A stretch of 64,000 nt of DNA, taken from assembly GCF_018614875.1 (NCBI RefSeq), contig NZ_JAGGNW010000011.1, positions 372,001-436,000 of the forward strand, written 5' to 3'. Position numbers and translations under genes: made by a program. Below, in pieces: positions 19,374 to 28,746 of this stretch. Source of the stretch: Variovorax paradoxus (GTDB lineage: Bacteria > Pseudomonadota > Gammaproteobacteria > Burkholderiales > Burkholderiaceae_C). The notes under the pieces are model-generated. The model saw only the letters and a program-made list of their open reading frames with translations, did not search any database and was not told where the DNA came from. Positions within the stretch are counted from its first letter, which is position 1, and every line of letters starts with the position of its first letter.

Positions 19374-20225
19374 ATGACCGCCCAACTGATCGACGGCAAC
19401 GCCCTCGCCAAAACCATTCGCGCCGAGGTCGCCGGCCGCACCGCCGCACTGAAGGCCCGTGGCGTGAACCCGGCCCTTTCCATCATCCTCGTGGGCAGCG
19501 ACCCGGCCAGCCAGGTCTATACGAAGCACAAGGTCAACGACAGCACCGAAACCGGCCTCGCGGCCACGCTCGAGACCTACCCCGCCGACATGAGCGAGGC
19601 CGAGTTGCTGGACCGCATCCGCGCCCTCAACGACGATCCCAAGGTGCACGGCATCCTGGTCCAGTTGCCGCTGCCCAGGCACATGGACGGCCAGAAGGTC
19701 ATCGAAACCATCTCGCCCGCCAAGGACGTGGACGGCTTCCACGTGGCCAGCGCCGGCGCGCTCATGACCGGCGCGCCGGGCTTCTGGCCCTGCACGCCCT
19801 ATGGCTGCATGAAGATGCTCGAATCCATCGGCTACGACCTGCGCGGCAAGCATGCGGTGGTCATCGGCCGCAGCAACATCGTCGGCAAGCCGATGGCCAT
19901 GATGCTGCTGGCCAGGAACGCCACCGTGACCATCTGCCACAGCGCCACGCAAGACCTGGCAACCATCACGCGCCAGGCCGACGTGATCGTTGCCGCGGTG
20001 GGCAAGCGCAACATCCTGACGGCCGGCATGGTGAAGCCCGGCGCCGTCGTGATCGACGTGGGCATGAACCGCAAGGAAGACGGCAAGCTCGCCGGCGACG
20101 TGGACTTCGACGGTGTCAAGGAAGTAGCCGGCTGGATCACCCCCGTGCCCGGTGGCGTCGGCCCCATGACGCGTGCCATGCTGCTCCTCAACACCCTTGA
20201 AGCGGCCGAACGCGCCGCCAAGTAG
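19374..20225 (+). CDS. folD: Bifunctional methylenetetrahydrofolate dehydrogenase/cyclohydrolase
   Basis: FolD interconverts 5,10-methylene-THF and 10-formyl-THF with NADP, supplying one-carbon units. The 283-residue length is normal. Visible signatures are [15 protein letters not shown] with the catalytic Lys, [27 protein letters not shown], the NADP-binding [15 protein letters not shown], and the closing [14 protein letters not shown]. It follows a terminator and is 5 bases before prlC, so the two are probably co-transcribed. Confidence 0.97.
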   Translation: MTAQLIDGNALAKTIRAEVAGRTAALKARGVNPALSIILVGSDPASQVYTKHKVNDSTETGLAATLETYPADMSEAELLDRIRALNDDPKVHGILVQLPLPRHMDGQKVIETISPAKDVDGFHVASAGALMTGAPGFWPCTPYGCMKMLESIGYDLRGKHAVVIGRSNIVGKPMAMMLLARNATVTICHSATQDLATITRQADVIVAAVGKRNILTAGMVKPGAVVIDVGMNRKEDGKLAGDVDFDGVKEVAGWITPVPGGVGPMTRAMLLLNTLEAAERAAK

Positions 20226-20230
20226 GTTTC

Positions 20231-22300
20231 ATGGCCATGACGAACAATCCCCTTCTCGACTTCACCGATCTCCCGCTGTTCGACCGCATCACGCCCGAAC
20301 ACGTTGCGCCCGCGGTGGACATCCTGCTGGCCGATGCCGAGGCCGCGCTGCAGACCGCAACGGCGCCTGAATTTCCCGCCGACTGGAACGCGATTTCCAA
20401 AGTGCTCGACGTGGCCTCCGAGCGCTTCAGCCGCGCCTGGGGTGCCGTGGGACATCTCAACGCCGTGGCCGATACGCCGGAGCTGCGCGCCGCCTACAAC
20501 GAGGCCATGCCGCGCGTGACCGCGTTCTGGACCCGCCTGGGTTCCGACGAGCGCCTCTACGCCAAGTACAAGGCCATCGACGTGGCCACCCTCAATCCCG
20601 AGCAGCGCCAGGCGCACAAGAATGCGGTGCGCAACTTCGTGCTCGGCGGCGCGGAACTGCAGGGCGATGCGAAGAAACGCTTTGCCGACATCCAGGAGCG
20701 CCAGGCCGAACTTAGCCAGAAATTCAGCGAAAACGCGCTCGACGCCACCGACGCCTTCTCTTATTACGCAGCGCTGGGCGAGCTCGAGGGCGTGCCCGAA
20801 GACGTGGTGAGCGCGGCTCGCGCGGCTGCCGAAGCCGAGGGCAAGGATGGCTACAAGCTCACGCTCAAGATGCCCTGCTATCTGCCCGTGATGCAATTCG
20901 CCAGGAGCAGCGCGCTGCGCGAAACGCTCTACCGCGCGTACGTCACCCGCGCCAGCGAGCTTGGCGATCCGGCCTTCGACAACACCGCCTTGATCAACGA
21001 GATCCTCGCGCTGCGCGAAGAAGAAGCAAAGCTGCTCGGCTACCGGAATTTCGGCGAACTCTCGGTCGTGCCCAAGATGGCCGAGTCGCCCGAGCAGGTG
21101 ATCAAGTTCCTGCGCGATCTCGCGGCCAAGGCAAAGCCGTACGGCGAACGCGATCTGGCCGACCTGCGCGTCTTCGCCTCCGAGCAGTTGGGCCTCACCG
21201 ATCCCCAGGCCTGGGACTGGAGCTACATCGGCGAGAAGCTGAAGGAGGCGCGCTATGCCTTCAGCGAACAGGAGGTCAAGCAGTATTTCCCGGCGCCCAA
21301 GGTGATGGCCGGCCTGTTCAAGATCGTCGAGACACTGTTCGAGGTTTCCATCCGCCGCGACAGCGCGCCCACCTGGCACCCGAGCGTCGAGTTCTATCGC
21401 ATCGAGCGCCAGACGGCCGCAGGCAGCCAGAAGGTCGGCCAGTTCTATCTCGACCCCTCCGCCCGCGCCGCCAAGCGCGGCGGCGCCTGGATGGACGACG
21501 TGCGCGCGCGCTGGCTGCGCCCGGACGACGGCGTGCTGCAAACGCCGGTGGCGCAGCTGGTGTGCAACTTTGCGAGCGGCGTCGACGGCAAGCCGCCGCT
21601 GCTCACGCACGACGACGTGACCACCCTCTTCCACGAATTCGGCCACGGCCTGCACCACATGCTCACGCAGGTGAACGAACGCGACGTCTCGGGCATCAGC
21701 GGCGTCGAATGGGACGCCGTCGAACTGCCGAGCCAGTTCATGGAAAACTTCTGCTGGGAGTGGGACGTGCTCAGGCACATGACGGCCCACGTCGACACCG
21801 GTGAGCCGCTGCCGCGCGCGCTGTTCGACAAGATGACGGCCGCCAAGAACTTCCAGAGCGGCCTGCAGACGCTGCGCCAAATCGAGTTCTCGCTGTTCGA
21901 CATGCTGCTGCACACCGAATACCAGGCCGCCGCCGCGCAGCCGGGCGGCGTGCTCGCACTGCTGGGCAAGGTACGCACCGAGGTGGCCGTGATGCCTTCG
22001 CCCCCTTTCAGCCGCACGCCCAACACCTTCAGCCACATCTTCTCGGGCGGCTACGCGGCCGGCTACTACAGCTACAAGTGGGCCGAAGTGCTGAGCGCCG
22101 ACGCCTACGCCGCCTTCGAGGAAACCGTGGGTGCCGATGGCCAGCCGAACATCGAAACCGGCCGCAGGTACCGCCAGGCCATCCTCGAAGCCGGCGGCAG
22201 CCGCAGCGCCATGGATTCGTTCAAGGCGTTCCGCGGCCGCGAGCCGCAGCTTGATGCGCTGCTGCGACACCAGGGCATGGCGCAGGCCCAGCCCGCTTGA
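20231..22300 (+). CDS. prlC: Oligopeptidase A (M3 family zinc metallopeptidase)
   Basis: A 689-residue cytoplasmic endopeptidase that degrades short peptides, including cleaved signal peptides. The zinc motif HEFGH is at residues 468-472 (TTLFHEFGHGLHHML), and the third ligand Glu is in the following GVEWDAVELPSQFMENFCWE region, as in the thimet/OpdA family. The C-terminal FSHIFSGGYAAGYYSYKWAE is also typical. Two Met codons (20231 and 20237) could start it. It follows folD by 5 bases. Confidence 0.95.
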   Translation: MAMTNNPLLDFTDLPLFDRITPEHVAPAVDILLADAEAALQTATAPEFPADWNAISKVLDVASERFSRAWGAVGHLNAVADTPELRAAYNEAMPRVTAFWTRLGSDERLYAKYKAIDVATLNPEQRQAHKNAVRNFVLGGAELQGDAKKRFADIQERQAELSQKFSENALDATDAFSYYAALGELEGVPEDVVSAARAAAEAEGKDGYKLTLKMPCYLPVMQFARSSALRETLYRAYVTRASELGDPAFDNTALINEILALREEEAKLLGYRNFGELSVVPKMAESPEQVIKFLRDLAAKAKPYGERDLADLRVFASEQLGLTDPQAWDWSYIGEKLKEARYAFSEQEVKQYFPAPKVMAGLFKIVETLFEVSIRRDSAPTWHPSVEFYRIERQTAAGSQKVGQFYLDPSARAAKRGGAWMDDVRARWLRPDDGVLQTPVAQLVCNFASGVDGKPPLLTHDDVTTLFHEFGHGLHHMLTQVNERDVSGISGVEWDAVELPSQFMENFCWEWDVLRHMTAHVDTGEPLPRALFDKMTAAKNFQSGLQTLRQIEFSLFDMLLHTEYQAAAAQPGGVLALLGKVRTEVAVMPSPPFSRTPNTFSHIFSGGYAAGYYSYKWAEVLSADAYAAFEETVGADGQPNIETGRRYRQAILEAGGSRSAMDSFKAFRGREPQLDALLRHQGMAQAQPA

Positions 22301-22330
22301 TGCGGGCCTGAAGCTTGCGATACTCGGGCG

Positions 22331-22978
22331 ATGCATTCGACCCACAAGAAATCTTCCTTGCACCGCCTGTCCGGCCTCGCCCTGCTGCTGATCGCCGCAG
22401 GCGCGATGGCCCAGCCGATCTATCGCAACGTCGACAAGAACGGAAAGGTCACTTATTCGGACCGCGCGCCCACCGCCAGCACGGAGCCGGCCGCAGCGCC
22501 GCAAGCCGGCATCGTGCCTCCGGCCAACGCCGGCCTGCCCTACGAATTGCGGCAAGTGGCGCAGCGCTACCCCGTGACCCTGTACAGCAGCGAGGAATGC
22601 CCCCCCTGCGGCACGGCCCGCTCACTGCTCGTCACGCGCGGCATTCCCTTCGAGGAGCGCACCGTCAAGAGCAGCCAGGACGTCGAGGCGCTGCAGCGCC
22701 TGAGCAGCCAGGCCTCGCTGCCGTTGCTGACCATCGGTTCGCAGCAGCTCAAGGGCTTCTCGGACGCCGAATGGTCGCAATACCTCGACGCCGCGGGCTA
22801 TCCGAAGAGCAACAGCTTGCCTGCCGACTACCGCAATCCGCCGGCCCGGCCGCTGGTTGCACTGCAGCCGGCGCCCGCTGCGCGCGAGCCCGCGCCCCTT
22901 GCGCAGCCGGCGCCTGCACCACAGCCGCCCGCCCCCAGCGGACCCAGCCCGAGCAACCCGGCAGGCATCAAGTTCTGA
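22331..22978 (+). CDS. DUF4124 / glutaredoxin-domain exported protein
   Basis: A 215-residue exported protein. Residues 1 to about 27 are a signal peptide ending AGAMAQ. A short DUF4124-like segment (IYRNVDKNGKVTYSDRAP) follows, then a glutaredoxin fold at about residues 80-150 with the redox motif CPPCG in YSSEECPPCGTARSLL and a cis-Pro type SLPLLTIG. The tail is rich in Pro and Ala. It probably acts as a periplasmic thiol-disulfide protein; its partner is not visible. It sits 30 bases after prlC and is convergent with rpiA. Confidence 0.85.
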   Translation: MHSTHKKSSLHRLSGLALLLIAAGAMAQPIYRNVDKNGKVTYSDRAPTASTEPAAAPQAGIVPPANAGLPYELRQVAQRYPVTLYSSEECPPCGTARSLLVTRGIPFEERTVKSSQDVEALQRLSSQASLPLLTIGSQQLKGFSDAEWSQYLDAAGYPKSNSLPADYRNPPARPLVALQPAPAAREPAPLAQPAPAPQPPAPSGPSPSNPAGIKF

Positions 22979-23014
22979 GCGGATCGGCCACCGGCCAGAG
23001 CTGGCGGCCTTTCT

Positions 23015-23746
23015 TCAGTCGAACCGCATCGTCTGCACGCCGGAGGGCGTGCCCAGCAGGCACACATCGGCCTTCTGATGGGCAAACACGCCGACCGTGA
23101 CCACGCCAGGCCACTGGCTCACTTCGGATTCGAAGGCGAGCGGATCGCTGATCCGCAGCCCCGTCACGTCGACGATGTGCTGGCCGTTGTCCGTCACGAG
23201 CGCAAGGCCGTCCTTCTCGCGCACCTGCGCGATGCCGCCCATGGCTTCGAACTGCCGCATGACCCGGCGCGCCGCCATCGGAATCACCTCCACCGGCAGC
23301 GGAAAGGCGCCGAGCGTGCCGACCAGCTTGGAAGCATCGGCAATGCAGACAAAGCGCCGCGACTGCGCCGCAACGATCTTTTCGCGCGTGAGCGCCGCGC
23401 CGCCGCCCTTCACCATGAAACCGTGGTGGTCGATCTCGTCGGCGCCGTCGATGTAGACCCCAAGCTCCTCGACCTCGTTGCTGTCGAACACCGGAATGCC
23501 CAGGGCCCGCAGGCGTTCGGTCGAAGCCACCGAGCTGGACACGGCCCCCTTGATCTCGTCCTTGATCGTGGCCAGGGCGTCGATGAACTTGTTCACGGTC
23601 GAGCCGGTGCCCACGCCGACGATTTCACCCTTCACCACATAGGCCAGCGCGGCGCGGCCGACCTGGGCCTTGAGTTCGTCCTGGGAGATGGCGCCCGGGC
23701 CGTTCGCGGCGCCGGAGGCGGAAGAAGGGGAAACGGGTGCAGTCAT
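23015..23746 (-). CDS. rpiA: Ribose-5-phosphate isomerase A
   Basis: RpiA interconverts ribose-5-phosphate and ribulose-5-phosphate in the pentose phosphate pathway. The 243-residue protein has the phosphate-binding [16 protein letters not shown], the catalytic region [26 protein letters not shown], and the C-terminal [15 protein letters not shown] chose the Met at 23746 (MTAPVSPS) because AAGGA lies nine bases upstream; a Met at 23767 has no ribosome site. The start is 40 bases from the divergent pyrD start. Confidence 0.96.
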   Translation of the reverse strand: MTAPVSPSSASGAANGPGAISQDELKAQVGRAALAYVVKGEIVGVGTGSTVNKFIDALATIKDEIKGAVSSSVASTERLRALGIPVFDSNEVEELGVYIDGADEIDHHGFMVKGGGAALTREKIVAAQSRRFVCIADASKLVGTLGAFPLPVEVIPMAARRVMRQFEAMGGIAQVREKDGLALVTDNGQHIVDVTGLRISDPLAFESEVSQWPGVVTVGVFAHQKADVCLLGTPSGVQTMRFD

Positions 23747-23786
23747 CGCGGAGAATCCTTGGCTCATTGAAGTCGAGAATTATCCG

Positions 23787-24866
23787 ATGCCCCTGCTCCC
23801 CTCTTCGCTCTACGGCCTGGCCCGGCCCTTTCTGTTCGGCTTCGACCCGGAGCACGCCCATGAACTCACGCTCGACGGGCTGGCCCGCACGCAGAACACG
23901 CCGCTGGCTTGCGCATACGCCGCGCCGCGCGTCGATGATCCGGTCACCCTTGCGGGGCTGGAATTTCCCAACCGCGTGGGCCTGGCAGCCGGGCTCGACA
24001 AGAACGCCCGCTGCATCGACGCTTTCGCCGCCATGGGCTTCGGCTTCGTCGAGGTCGGCACGGTGACGCCCAAGGCGCAGCCGGGCAATCCCAAGCCGCG
24101 CATGTTCCGCCTGCCCGAGCGCGACGCGCTCATCAATCGGCTCGGGTTCAACAACGAAGGGCTGGATGCCTTCCTTGCCAACGTGCAGAAGGCGCGCTTC
24201 CGCAGGAACGGCAGTGGCGGCAACAGGAAGCCGATGCTGCTCGGACTCAACATCGGAAAGAACGCGACCACGCCCATCGAAAGAGCGGTGGACGACTATC
24301 TGGCCTGCCTGGACGGCGTGTACCCGCACGCCGACTACGTGACCATCAATATCTCCAGCCCCAACACGGCCAACCTGCGGACGCTGCAGAGCGACGAGGC
24401 GCTCGATGCCCTGCTGGGCGCCATCGCCGAGCGCCGCCATGCCCTGGCCGAGCGCAACCGCAGGCGCGTGCCACTGTTCGTGAAGATCGCCCCCGACCTG
24501 GACGAAAGCCAGGTCGCCGTCATCGCCGCCACGCTGCAGCGCCACGGCATGGACGGCGTGATCGCCACCAACACCACGCTGGCGCGCGACGCGGTCGCCG
24601 GCCTGCCGCATGCCAGCGAAGCGGGCGGGCTCTCGGGCGCACCCGTGCGCGCGGCCAGCAACCGCGTGGTCTCGCAGCTGCGTGCGGCACTGGGGCCGGG
24701 TTTTCCGATCATCGGGGTTGGCGGCATCCTGAGCGCGGCCGATGCCAAGGCCAAGATGGCCGCGGGCGCAGACGTGGTGCAGATCTACACCGGCCTGATC
24801 TACCGCGGCCCGGCGCTCGTGCGCGAAGCGGCGCAGGCATTGCTGCAAAGCCGCAGCGCCGCCTGA
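23787..24866 (+). CDS. pyrD: Dihydroorotate dehydrogenase (quinone), class 2
   Basis: PyrD oxidises dihydroorotate to orotate with quinone as acceptor, in pyrimidine synthesis at the inner membrane. The 359-residue protein opens with the amphipathic quinone-tunnel helix ([19 protein letters not shown]). It then has [43 protein letters not shown] and [10 protein letters not shown], with the class-2 catalytic Ser region. The FMN phosphate loop is [18 protein letters not shown]. The Met at 23787 starts the conserved N-terminus; upstream codons are not PyrD-like. Confidence 0.96.
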   Translation: MPLLPSSLYGLARPFLFGFDPEHAHELTLDGLARTQNTPLACAYAAPRVDDPVTLAGLEFPNRVGLAAGLDKNARCIDAFAAMGFGFVEVGTVTPKAQPGNPKPRMFRLPERDALINRLGFNNEGLDAFLANVQKARFRRNGSGGNRKPMLLGLNIGKNATTPIERAVDDYLACLDGVYPHADYVTINISSPNTANLRTLQSDEALDALLGAIAERRHALAERNRRRVPLFVKIAPDLDESQVAVIAATLQRHGMDGVIATNTTLARDAVAGLPHASEAGGLSGAPVRAASNRVVSQLRAALGPGFPIIGVGGILSAADAKAKMAAGADVVQIYTGLIYRGPALVREAAQALLQSRSAA

Positions 24867-24885
24867 GCCTTCGCTCTTCTCTTCC

Positions 24886-25608
24886 TCAGCGCATGCGCCA
24901 GAGCACTGGCGCAATGAACGCTGCCCAGCGCAGCAGACGCTTGGGACGAATCACCACCACGGCCACCGCGGCAGCAACGCCGACGGCCACAGGGTGCTCC
25001 CGGGCAATGCGCAATGCAGCAGCGGCAGCCGATTCATCGGCCGGAGCTGCCTCGGAAGCAGCCCCTGTTGCACTGGCGGCCTGAGCCGGGCGTGCGCCCT
25101 GCATCGTGGCGATGCGTTCGCGCTGGCGATCCATGCGCGCGAGCAGCTCTTCGCGCGTGGCAGGCCGCGGGGGACGCGGCGCTTCTTCGTCCTGGTCGGG
25201 CTCCTTGCCGAGCCCGAAGCTGTCCTGGACCCAGGCCCAGTCGCGTTCGAATTCGTGGCGCGCCGGAATGAAGCCGTTCGAGGCATTGCGAAGGGTCAGG
25301 AACAGACCCAGGGCCGCGCCCAGCCAGAGCACGATCCACACGCCAGCCACCGACCACGCAGCCGCGATGCGATGAGGCGTTTCCCAGAAATGCACCACCA
25401 CCGCCATCGAGAGCAAGGTCACCGCCACCGTGGTCAGGCCGAGCACAGCGACCACCAGGACGAGCATCAGCTTGAGGCGCTGCTTCTCGTCCTCCCACGC
25501 CATGCGCAGGAGCTGCACGCGGTCTTCGGCCGCCAGCGCACCTTCGGCCGCAGCGATCCGCAGCCGCCGCAGACGGGCATCGAGCCCGAACAGGGACAGC
25601 AACCTCAT
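24886..25608 (-). CDS. YqjE-like phage-holin-family membrane protein with extended C-terminus
   Basis: A 240-residue membrane protein. Residues 1-50 form an alpha-helical cytoplasmic segment (RLRRLRIAAAEGALAAEDRV). Two transmembrane helices follow at about 50-75 and 83-105 (VAGVWIVLWLGAALGLFLTL), as in YqjE/holin-like family proteins. The C-terminal half has a charged linker, then AREHPVAVGVAAAVAVVVIR with RPKRLLRW, which resembles the E. coli YqjK type. In E. coli yqjD-yqjE-yqjK are adjacent; here the last two look fused. The function is unknown; YqjD-type proteins are linked to ribosome association at the membrane. Confidence 0.72.
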   Translation of the reverse strand: MRLLSLFGLDARLRRLRIAAAEGALAAEDRVQLLRMAWEDEKQRLKLMLVLVVAVLGLTTVAVTLLSMAVVVHFWETPHRIAAAWSVAGVWIVLWLGAALGLFLTLRNASNGFIPARHEFERDWAWVQDSFGLGKEPDQDEEAPRPPRPATREELLARMDRQRERIATMQGARPAQAASATGAASEAAPADESAAAAALRIAREHPVAVGVAAAVAVVVIRPKRLLRWAAFIAPVLWRMR

Positions 25609-25659
25609 GCACCGACTCCGGGTCGGCGAGGAACGATGCGGCGGCGGCTTGCGTTCAGG

Positions 25660-25956
25660 TCAGCGGCGGCCAAGCAGCAGACCCACCAGCACGCCGACGG
25701 CCAGCGCTGCGCCGGCAATCTGCCACGGCTCGTCGTGGGCGTAGGCATTGGCGCTGTTGGCCGCTTCGCGGGCCTTCTTGGCGGCCAGCTTGCTCTTCTC
25801 CGCGGCAAGCTCGCGGGCAATGGCGAGCTTGGTGTCGATGCGCTGGCGCAGCGCCTTGATGTGGGGAACCGAATCCAGGTCCTTGCTGGCCAGCACGCCG
25901 CGCACGTCGCTTGCGATGTCTTCGGCTGCCGCTTCAATGTTGTTGGATGCACTCAT
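25660..25956 (-). CDS. DUF883 family (ElaB/YqjD-like) membrane-anchored protein
   Basis: A 98-residue protein beginning MSASNNIEAAAEDIASDVRG, with a helical, charged middle rich in Lys and Ala (AAEKSKLAAKKAREAANSAN). A C-terminal transmembrane helix with a glycine pattern and short Arg tail (GAALAVGVLVGLLLGRR) is typical of ElaB/YqjD. The start at 25956 has a very good GGAGGAAAG ribosome site; the frame is open upstream but lacks one. It precedes the YqjE-like gene by 51 bases in the same direction. E. coli YqjD is a stationary-phase inner-membrane protein that binds ribosomes, known from that family and not tested here. Confidence 0.87.
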   Translation of the reverse strand: MSASNNIEAAAEDIASDVRGVLASKDLDSVPHIKALRQRIDTKLAIARELAAEKSKLAAKKAREAANSANAYAHDEPWQIAGAALAVGVLVGLLLGRR

Positions 25957-26105
25957 TGGAATCTTTCCTCCGTGATGACACCGGCACCGCGCCGGCGGCT
26001 TCACGCCAGCAAATGGCGTGGCGTCATGTTACAGGCACAAAAGCCTCTCATGCACGGCAGTTGTACAGACTTCTGCACGCGATGGCCTCCGCATTGCGTC
26101 TGCCG

Positions 26106-27209
26106 TCAGCCCGCCGCGAGCATGCGTTCGACGTAGTGCCCGATGGCAAGGCTGCTCGTGAGCCCGGGTGACTCGATGCCGAAGAGATTGACCAGACCGC
26201 GCACGCCGTGCGATTCGGGCCCGTCGATCATGAAGTCGCGCGCCGGCTCGTCCGGGCCCGAGATCTTGGGCCGCATGCCCGCATAGCCGGGAATCAGCGC
26301 CCCGTCGGGCAAGGCGGGCCAGTACTTGCGCACCTCGGCGTAGAAGCCATTGCCGCGCGCCGGGTCGACCACCAGATCGTCGGCCGACTGCACCCATTGC
26401 ACATCGGGCCCGAACTTGGCCTGGCCACCCAGATCGATCGTCAGGTGGACACCCAGTCCGCCGGGCTCGGGCACCGGATAGACGAGGCGGCTGAAAGGCG
26501 CGCGGCCCGACAGGGTGAAATAGTTGCCCTTGGCAAAGTAGGCGGTGGGTACCGCCGCGGCCGGCAGGCCTTCGAAGCGGCGAGCCAGGTCGGGCCCGAG
26601 CAGGCCGGCCGCATTGACGACGCTGTTGCAGCGCAGCGCCGTTCCGTCTTCCGCTAGCAGGACGATCGCGTCCTGGCTGCATTCCGCACCGGCGATGGGC
26701 GATTTCAACGCCAGCATGCCGCCCGCGTTCTCCACGTCGCCGAGCAGGCTCAGCATCAAGGCATGGCTGTCGACGATGCCGGTGCTCGGCGAATGCAATG
26801 CCGCCACGCAGTGCAGCTGCGGCTCCATCGCCATGGCCTGCTGCGCGGTGAGCAGCACGAGGTCGTCGACGCCGTTGGCGGCCGCCTTGGCGCGGATGAT
26901 CTCGAGCTGGGCCACCTGCTCGGCCGAGGTCGCCACGATGAGCTTGCCGCAGCGCCGGTGGGGCACACCGCGCGCGGCCGCATAGTCGTAGAGCGCCTCC
27001 TTGCCCTCGACGCAGAGGCGGGCCTTGAGAGAGCCCTGCGGATAGTAGATGCCCGCGTGAATCACTTCGCTGTTGCGCGAACTGGTGCCGGTGCCAACGG
27101 CACCTTCGGCTTCCAGCACAACCACTTCCCGGCCTGCAAGCGCCAAGGCGCGCGCCACTGCCAATCCCACCACACCGCCGCCGATGACGGCGCAATCGAG
27201 TTCATCCAT
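26106..27209 (-). CDS. FAD-dependent oxidoreductase, L-2-hydroxyglutarate oxidase-like
   Basis: A 367-residue DAO-superfamily flavoprotein. The FAD-binding Rossmann motif is at the N-terminus ([20 protein letters not shown]). [20 protein letters not shown] with [16 protein letters not shown] is the LhgO-type signature, and the C-terminus has [20 protein letters not shown]. LhgO-type enzymes oxidise L-2-hydroxyglutarate to 2-oxoglutarate and pass electrons to the quinone pool. The substrate is inferred from the family; glycerol-3-phosphate-like or sarcosine-like oxidases are less likely. It stands apart from its neighbours. Confidence 0.83.
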   Translation of the reverse strand: MDELDCAVIGGGVVGLAVARALALAGREVVVLEAEGAVGTGTSSRNSEVIHAGIYYPQGSLKARLCVEGKEALYDYAAARGVPHRRCGKLIVATSAEQVAQLEIIRAKAAANGVDDLVLLTAQQAMAMEPQLHCVAALHSPSTGIVDSHALMLSLLGDVENAGGMLALKSPIAGAECSQDAIVLLAEDGTALRCNSVVNAAGLLGPDLARRFEGLPAAAVPTAYFAKGNYFTLSGRAPFSRLVYPVPEPGGLGVHLTIDLGGQAKFGPDVQWVQSADDLVVDPARGNGFYAEVRKYWPALPDGALIPGYAGMRPKISGPDEPARDFMIDGPESHGVRGLVNLFGIESPGLTSSLAIGHYVERMLAAG

Positions 27210-27245
27210 GGCGCGAGCTTATCGCGGCTCGCGCGCCGAACGGAT

Positions 27246-27368
27246 TCACGAGGTGGTGGGAGGCGGCTCGGGATCGGTCGGGTCGTCCGGCGGCGTGCTC
27301 GGCCCTTCGTCGGGCTCCACAGGCAGGTCCGGCGTGATGGGGGACGGAAGGTCAGGATGGGTTGCCAT
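27246..27368 (-). CDS. Small proline-rich 40-residue hypothetical protein
   Basis: The predicted protein is only 40 residues: MATHPDLPSPITPDLPVEPD continuing EGPSTPPDDPTDPEPPPTTS. It is about one third Pro and carries many Asp/Glu, with no hydrophobic segment. I call it a gene because AAAGGAG lies upstream at good spacing and the reading frame is clean. It is 37 bases upstream of the oxidoreductase gene in the same direction. I recognise no family; it looks intrinsically disordered. It could still be a chance ORF. Confidence 0.6.
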   Translation of the reverse strand: MATHPDLPSPITPDLPVEPDEGPSTPPDDPTDPEPPPTTS

Positions 27369-27473
27369 GGTGCTTGCTCCTTTGCCTCGGTTCTATGCCG
27401 CCGATTCAGGAATGCAGCCGGTGCGCGGCGGCAGTTGGCGTCAGCACCAGCCGACAGTGCGTCCGCACAAAAC

Positions 27474-27510
27474 AAAAAAAAAACGACCTGGACAAACCAG
27501 GTCGCTTTTT
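27474..27510 (-). terminator. Intrinsic terminator of the tRNA-Val unit
   Basis: An 8-bp perfect stem CGACCTGG / CCAGGTCG with a 5-base loop. On the minus strand it is followed by a run of ten T; a five-T run on the other side allows bidirectional use. Confidence 0.92.
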
Positions 27511-27523
27511 ATCTTGAGGAATT

Positions 27524-27598
27524 TGGTGGGCGGTGGAGGTTTCGAACCTCCGACCCCAGCAGTGTGAATGCTGTGCTCTACCCCTGAGCTAACCGCCC
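27524..27598 (-). tRNA. tRNA-Val (anticodon CAC)
   Basis: On the minus strand the 75-nt sequence starts GGGCGGTTAGCTCAGGGGTA and ends with an encoded CCA. The acceptor stem GGGCGGT pairs with ACCGCCC. The anticodon arm CAGCA-TTCACAC-TGCTG gives anticodon CAC (reads GTG). The T arm is GGAGG-TTCGAAA-CCTCC. It lies between dnaQ and a terminator. Confidence 0.97.
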
Positions 27599-27680
27599 TT
27601 TCAACTCTTTAGCGCCGCGAGTGCAGTGCCGTGGAATTAATAATCGCGTTGCGCGAAGCCTTCGATTATGCCACAGGATT

Positions 27681-28388
27681 TCAGCCGTTTTGCCGAAACA
27701 GCGTGCGTCCGCTGCTGGATTTGTCGAGCTGCGACAACACGGCTTCATGCGCCGCAAGCTCCTGCTCGCCCGCCATGATCACCGGCAGGTCGAACTGGCT
27801 CAGGTCGATGGCAACCACCGTGGTGCCCTGTGCCGGCTCGTTCGAGCCCACCTCGATCAGCAATGCGTCCTGGCCGCGCGTGAGGTTGATGTACACGTCG
27901 GCCAGCAGCTGCGCGTCGAGCTTGGCACCGTGGAAGGTGCGGTTCGAGCGATCGACGCCGAAGCGGTCGCACAGCGCGTCGAGCGAGTTGCGCTTGCCCG
28001 GGTAGACCTGCTTGGCCATGGCCAGCGTGTCGGTCACCTCGCCGACGAAGCTGCGCAGCGGCGGCAGGCCGGCCATCTCGAGCTCCTTGTTGAGGAAGCC
28101 GACGTCGAAGGCCGCGTTGTGAATGATCAGCTCGGCGCCGCGCAGGTACTCGACGATGTCGCTGGCCAGCGTGGCGAACTTCGGCTTGTCGCGCAGGAAG
28201 TCGGTCGTGAGGCCGTGCACCTTGAGCGCGTCTTCATGGCTCTCGCGCTCGGGGTTGAAGTAGATGTGCAGGTCGTTGCCGGTGAGCTTGCGGGCGAACA
28301 GCTCCACGCAGCCGAGCTCGATGACGCGGTCGCCGTTCTCGGCGGAAAGGCCGGTGGTTTCAGTGTCGAGGACGATCTGGCGCGACAT
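27681..28388 (-). CDS. dnaQ: DNA polymerase III epsilon subunit (3'-5' proofreading exonuclease)
   Basis: A 235-residue exonuclease that proofreads replication. The DEDDh motifs are visible: Exo I DTETTGLS near residue 8, Exo II in LIIHNAAFDVGFLN, and Exo III with HGAKLDAQLLADVYINL. The length matches DnaQ. The C-terminal tail, needed to bind the alpha subunit, is present (DKSSSGRTLFRQNG). It follows fdx by 12 bases in the same direction, so it may be transcribed with the hscBA-fdx genes, and tRNA-Val follows it. Confidence 0.95.
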   Translation of the reverse strand: MSRQIVLDTETTGLSAENGDRVIELGCVELFARKLTGNDLHIYFNPERESHEDALKVHGLTTDFLRDKPKFATLASDIVEYLRGAELIIHNAAFDVGFLNKELEMAGLPPLRSFVGEVTDTLAMAKQVYPGKRNSLDALCDRFGVDRSNRTFHGAKLDAQLLADVYINLTRGQDALLIEVGSNEPAQGTTVVAIDLSQFDLPVIMAGEQELAAHEAVLSQLDKSSSGRTLFRQNG

Positions 28389-28400
28389 GCAGTGGCTCTT

Positions 28401-28739
28401 TCAATGATTCTCTTTGGCGTGGTTGATCGAGTATTTGGGAATCTCGATCGTCACATCTTCCTGCGCCAGGATCGCCTGGCAGCTGAGGCGCGATTGTGGC
28501 TCAAGGCCCCAGGCGCGGTCGAGCAGGTCTTCCTCGCCTTCTTCGGCCTCGTTCAGCGAATTGAAGCCCTGGCGCACGACCACGTGGCAGGTGGTGCAGG
28601 CGCAGCTCATCTCGCAGGCATGCTCGATGTCGATGTGGTTGTCCAGCAGCGCCTCGCAGATCGAGGTGCCGGCCGGCGCCGTGATTTCTGCACCCTGTGG
28701 GCAGTACTCGGGATGCGGAAATATCTTGATGGTGGGCAT
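28401..28739 (-). CDS. fdx: ISC-type [2Fe-2S] ferredoxin
   Basis: A 112-residue adrenodoxin-type ferredoxin that supplies electrons for iron-sulfur cluster assembly. Cluster cysteines are in HACEMSCACTTCHVVV and a later SCQA. The start MPTIKIFPHPEYCPQG was chosen over a Met further up because the conserved N-terminus begins here. It lies 7 bases after hscA and belongs to the isc operon. Confidence 0.95.
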   Translation of the reverse strand: MPTIKIFPHPEYCPQGAEITAPAGTSICEALLDNHIDIEHACEMSCACTTCHVVVRQGFNSLNEAEEGEEDLLDRAWGLEPQSRLSCQAILAQEDVTIEIPKYSINHAKENH

Positions 28740-28746
28740 GTGGTTC

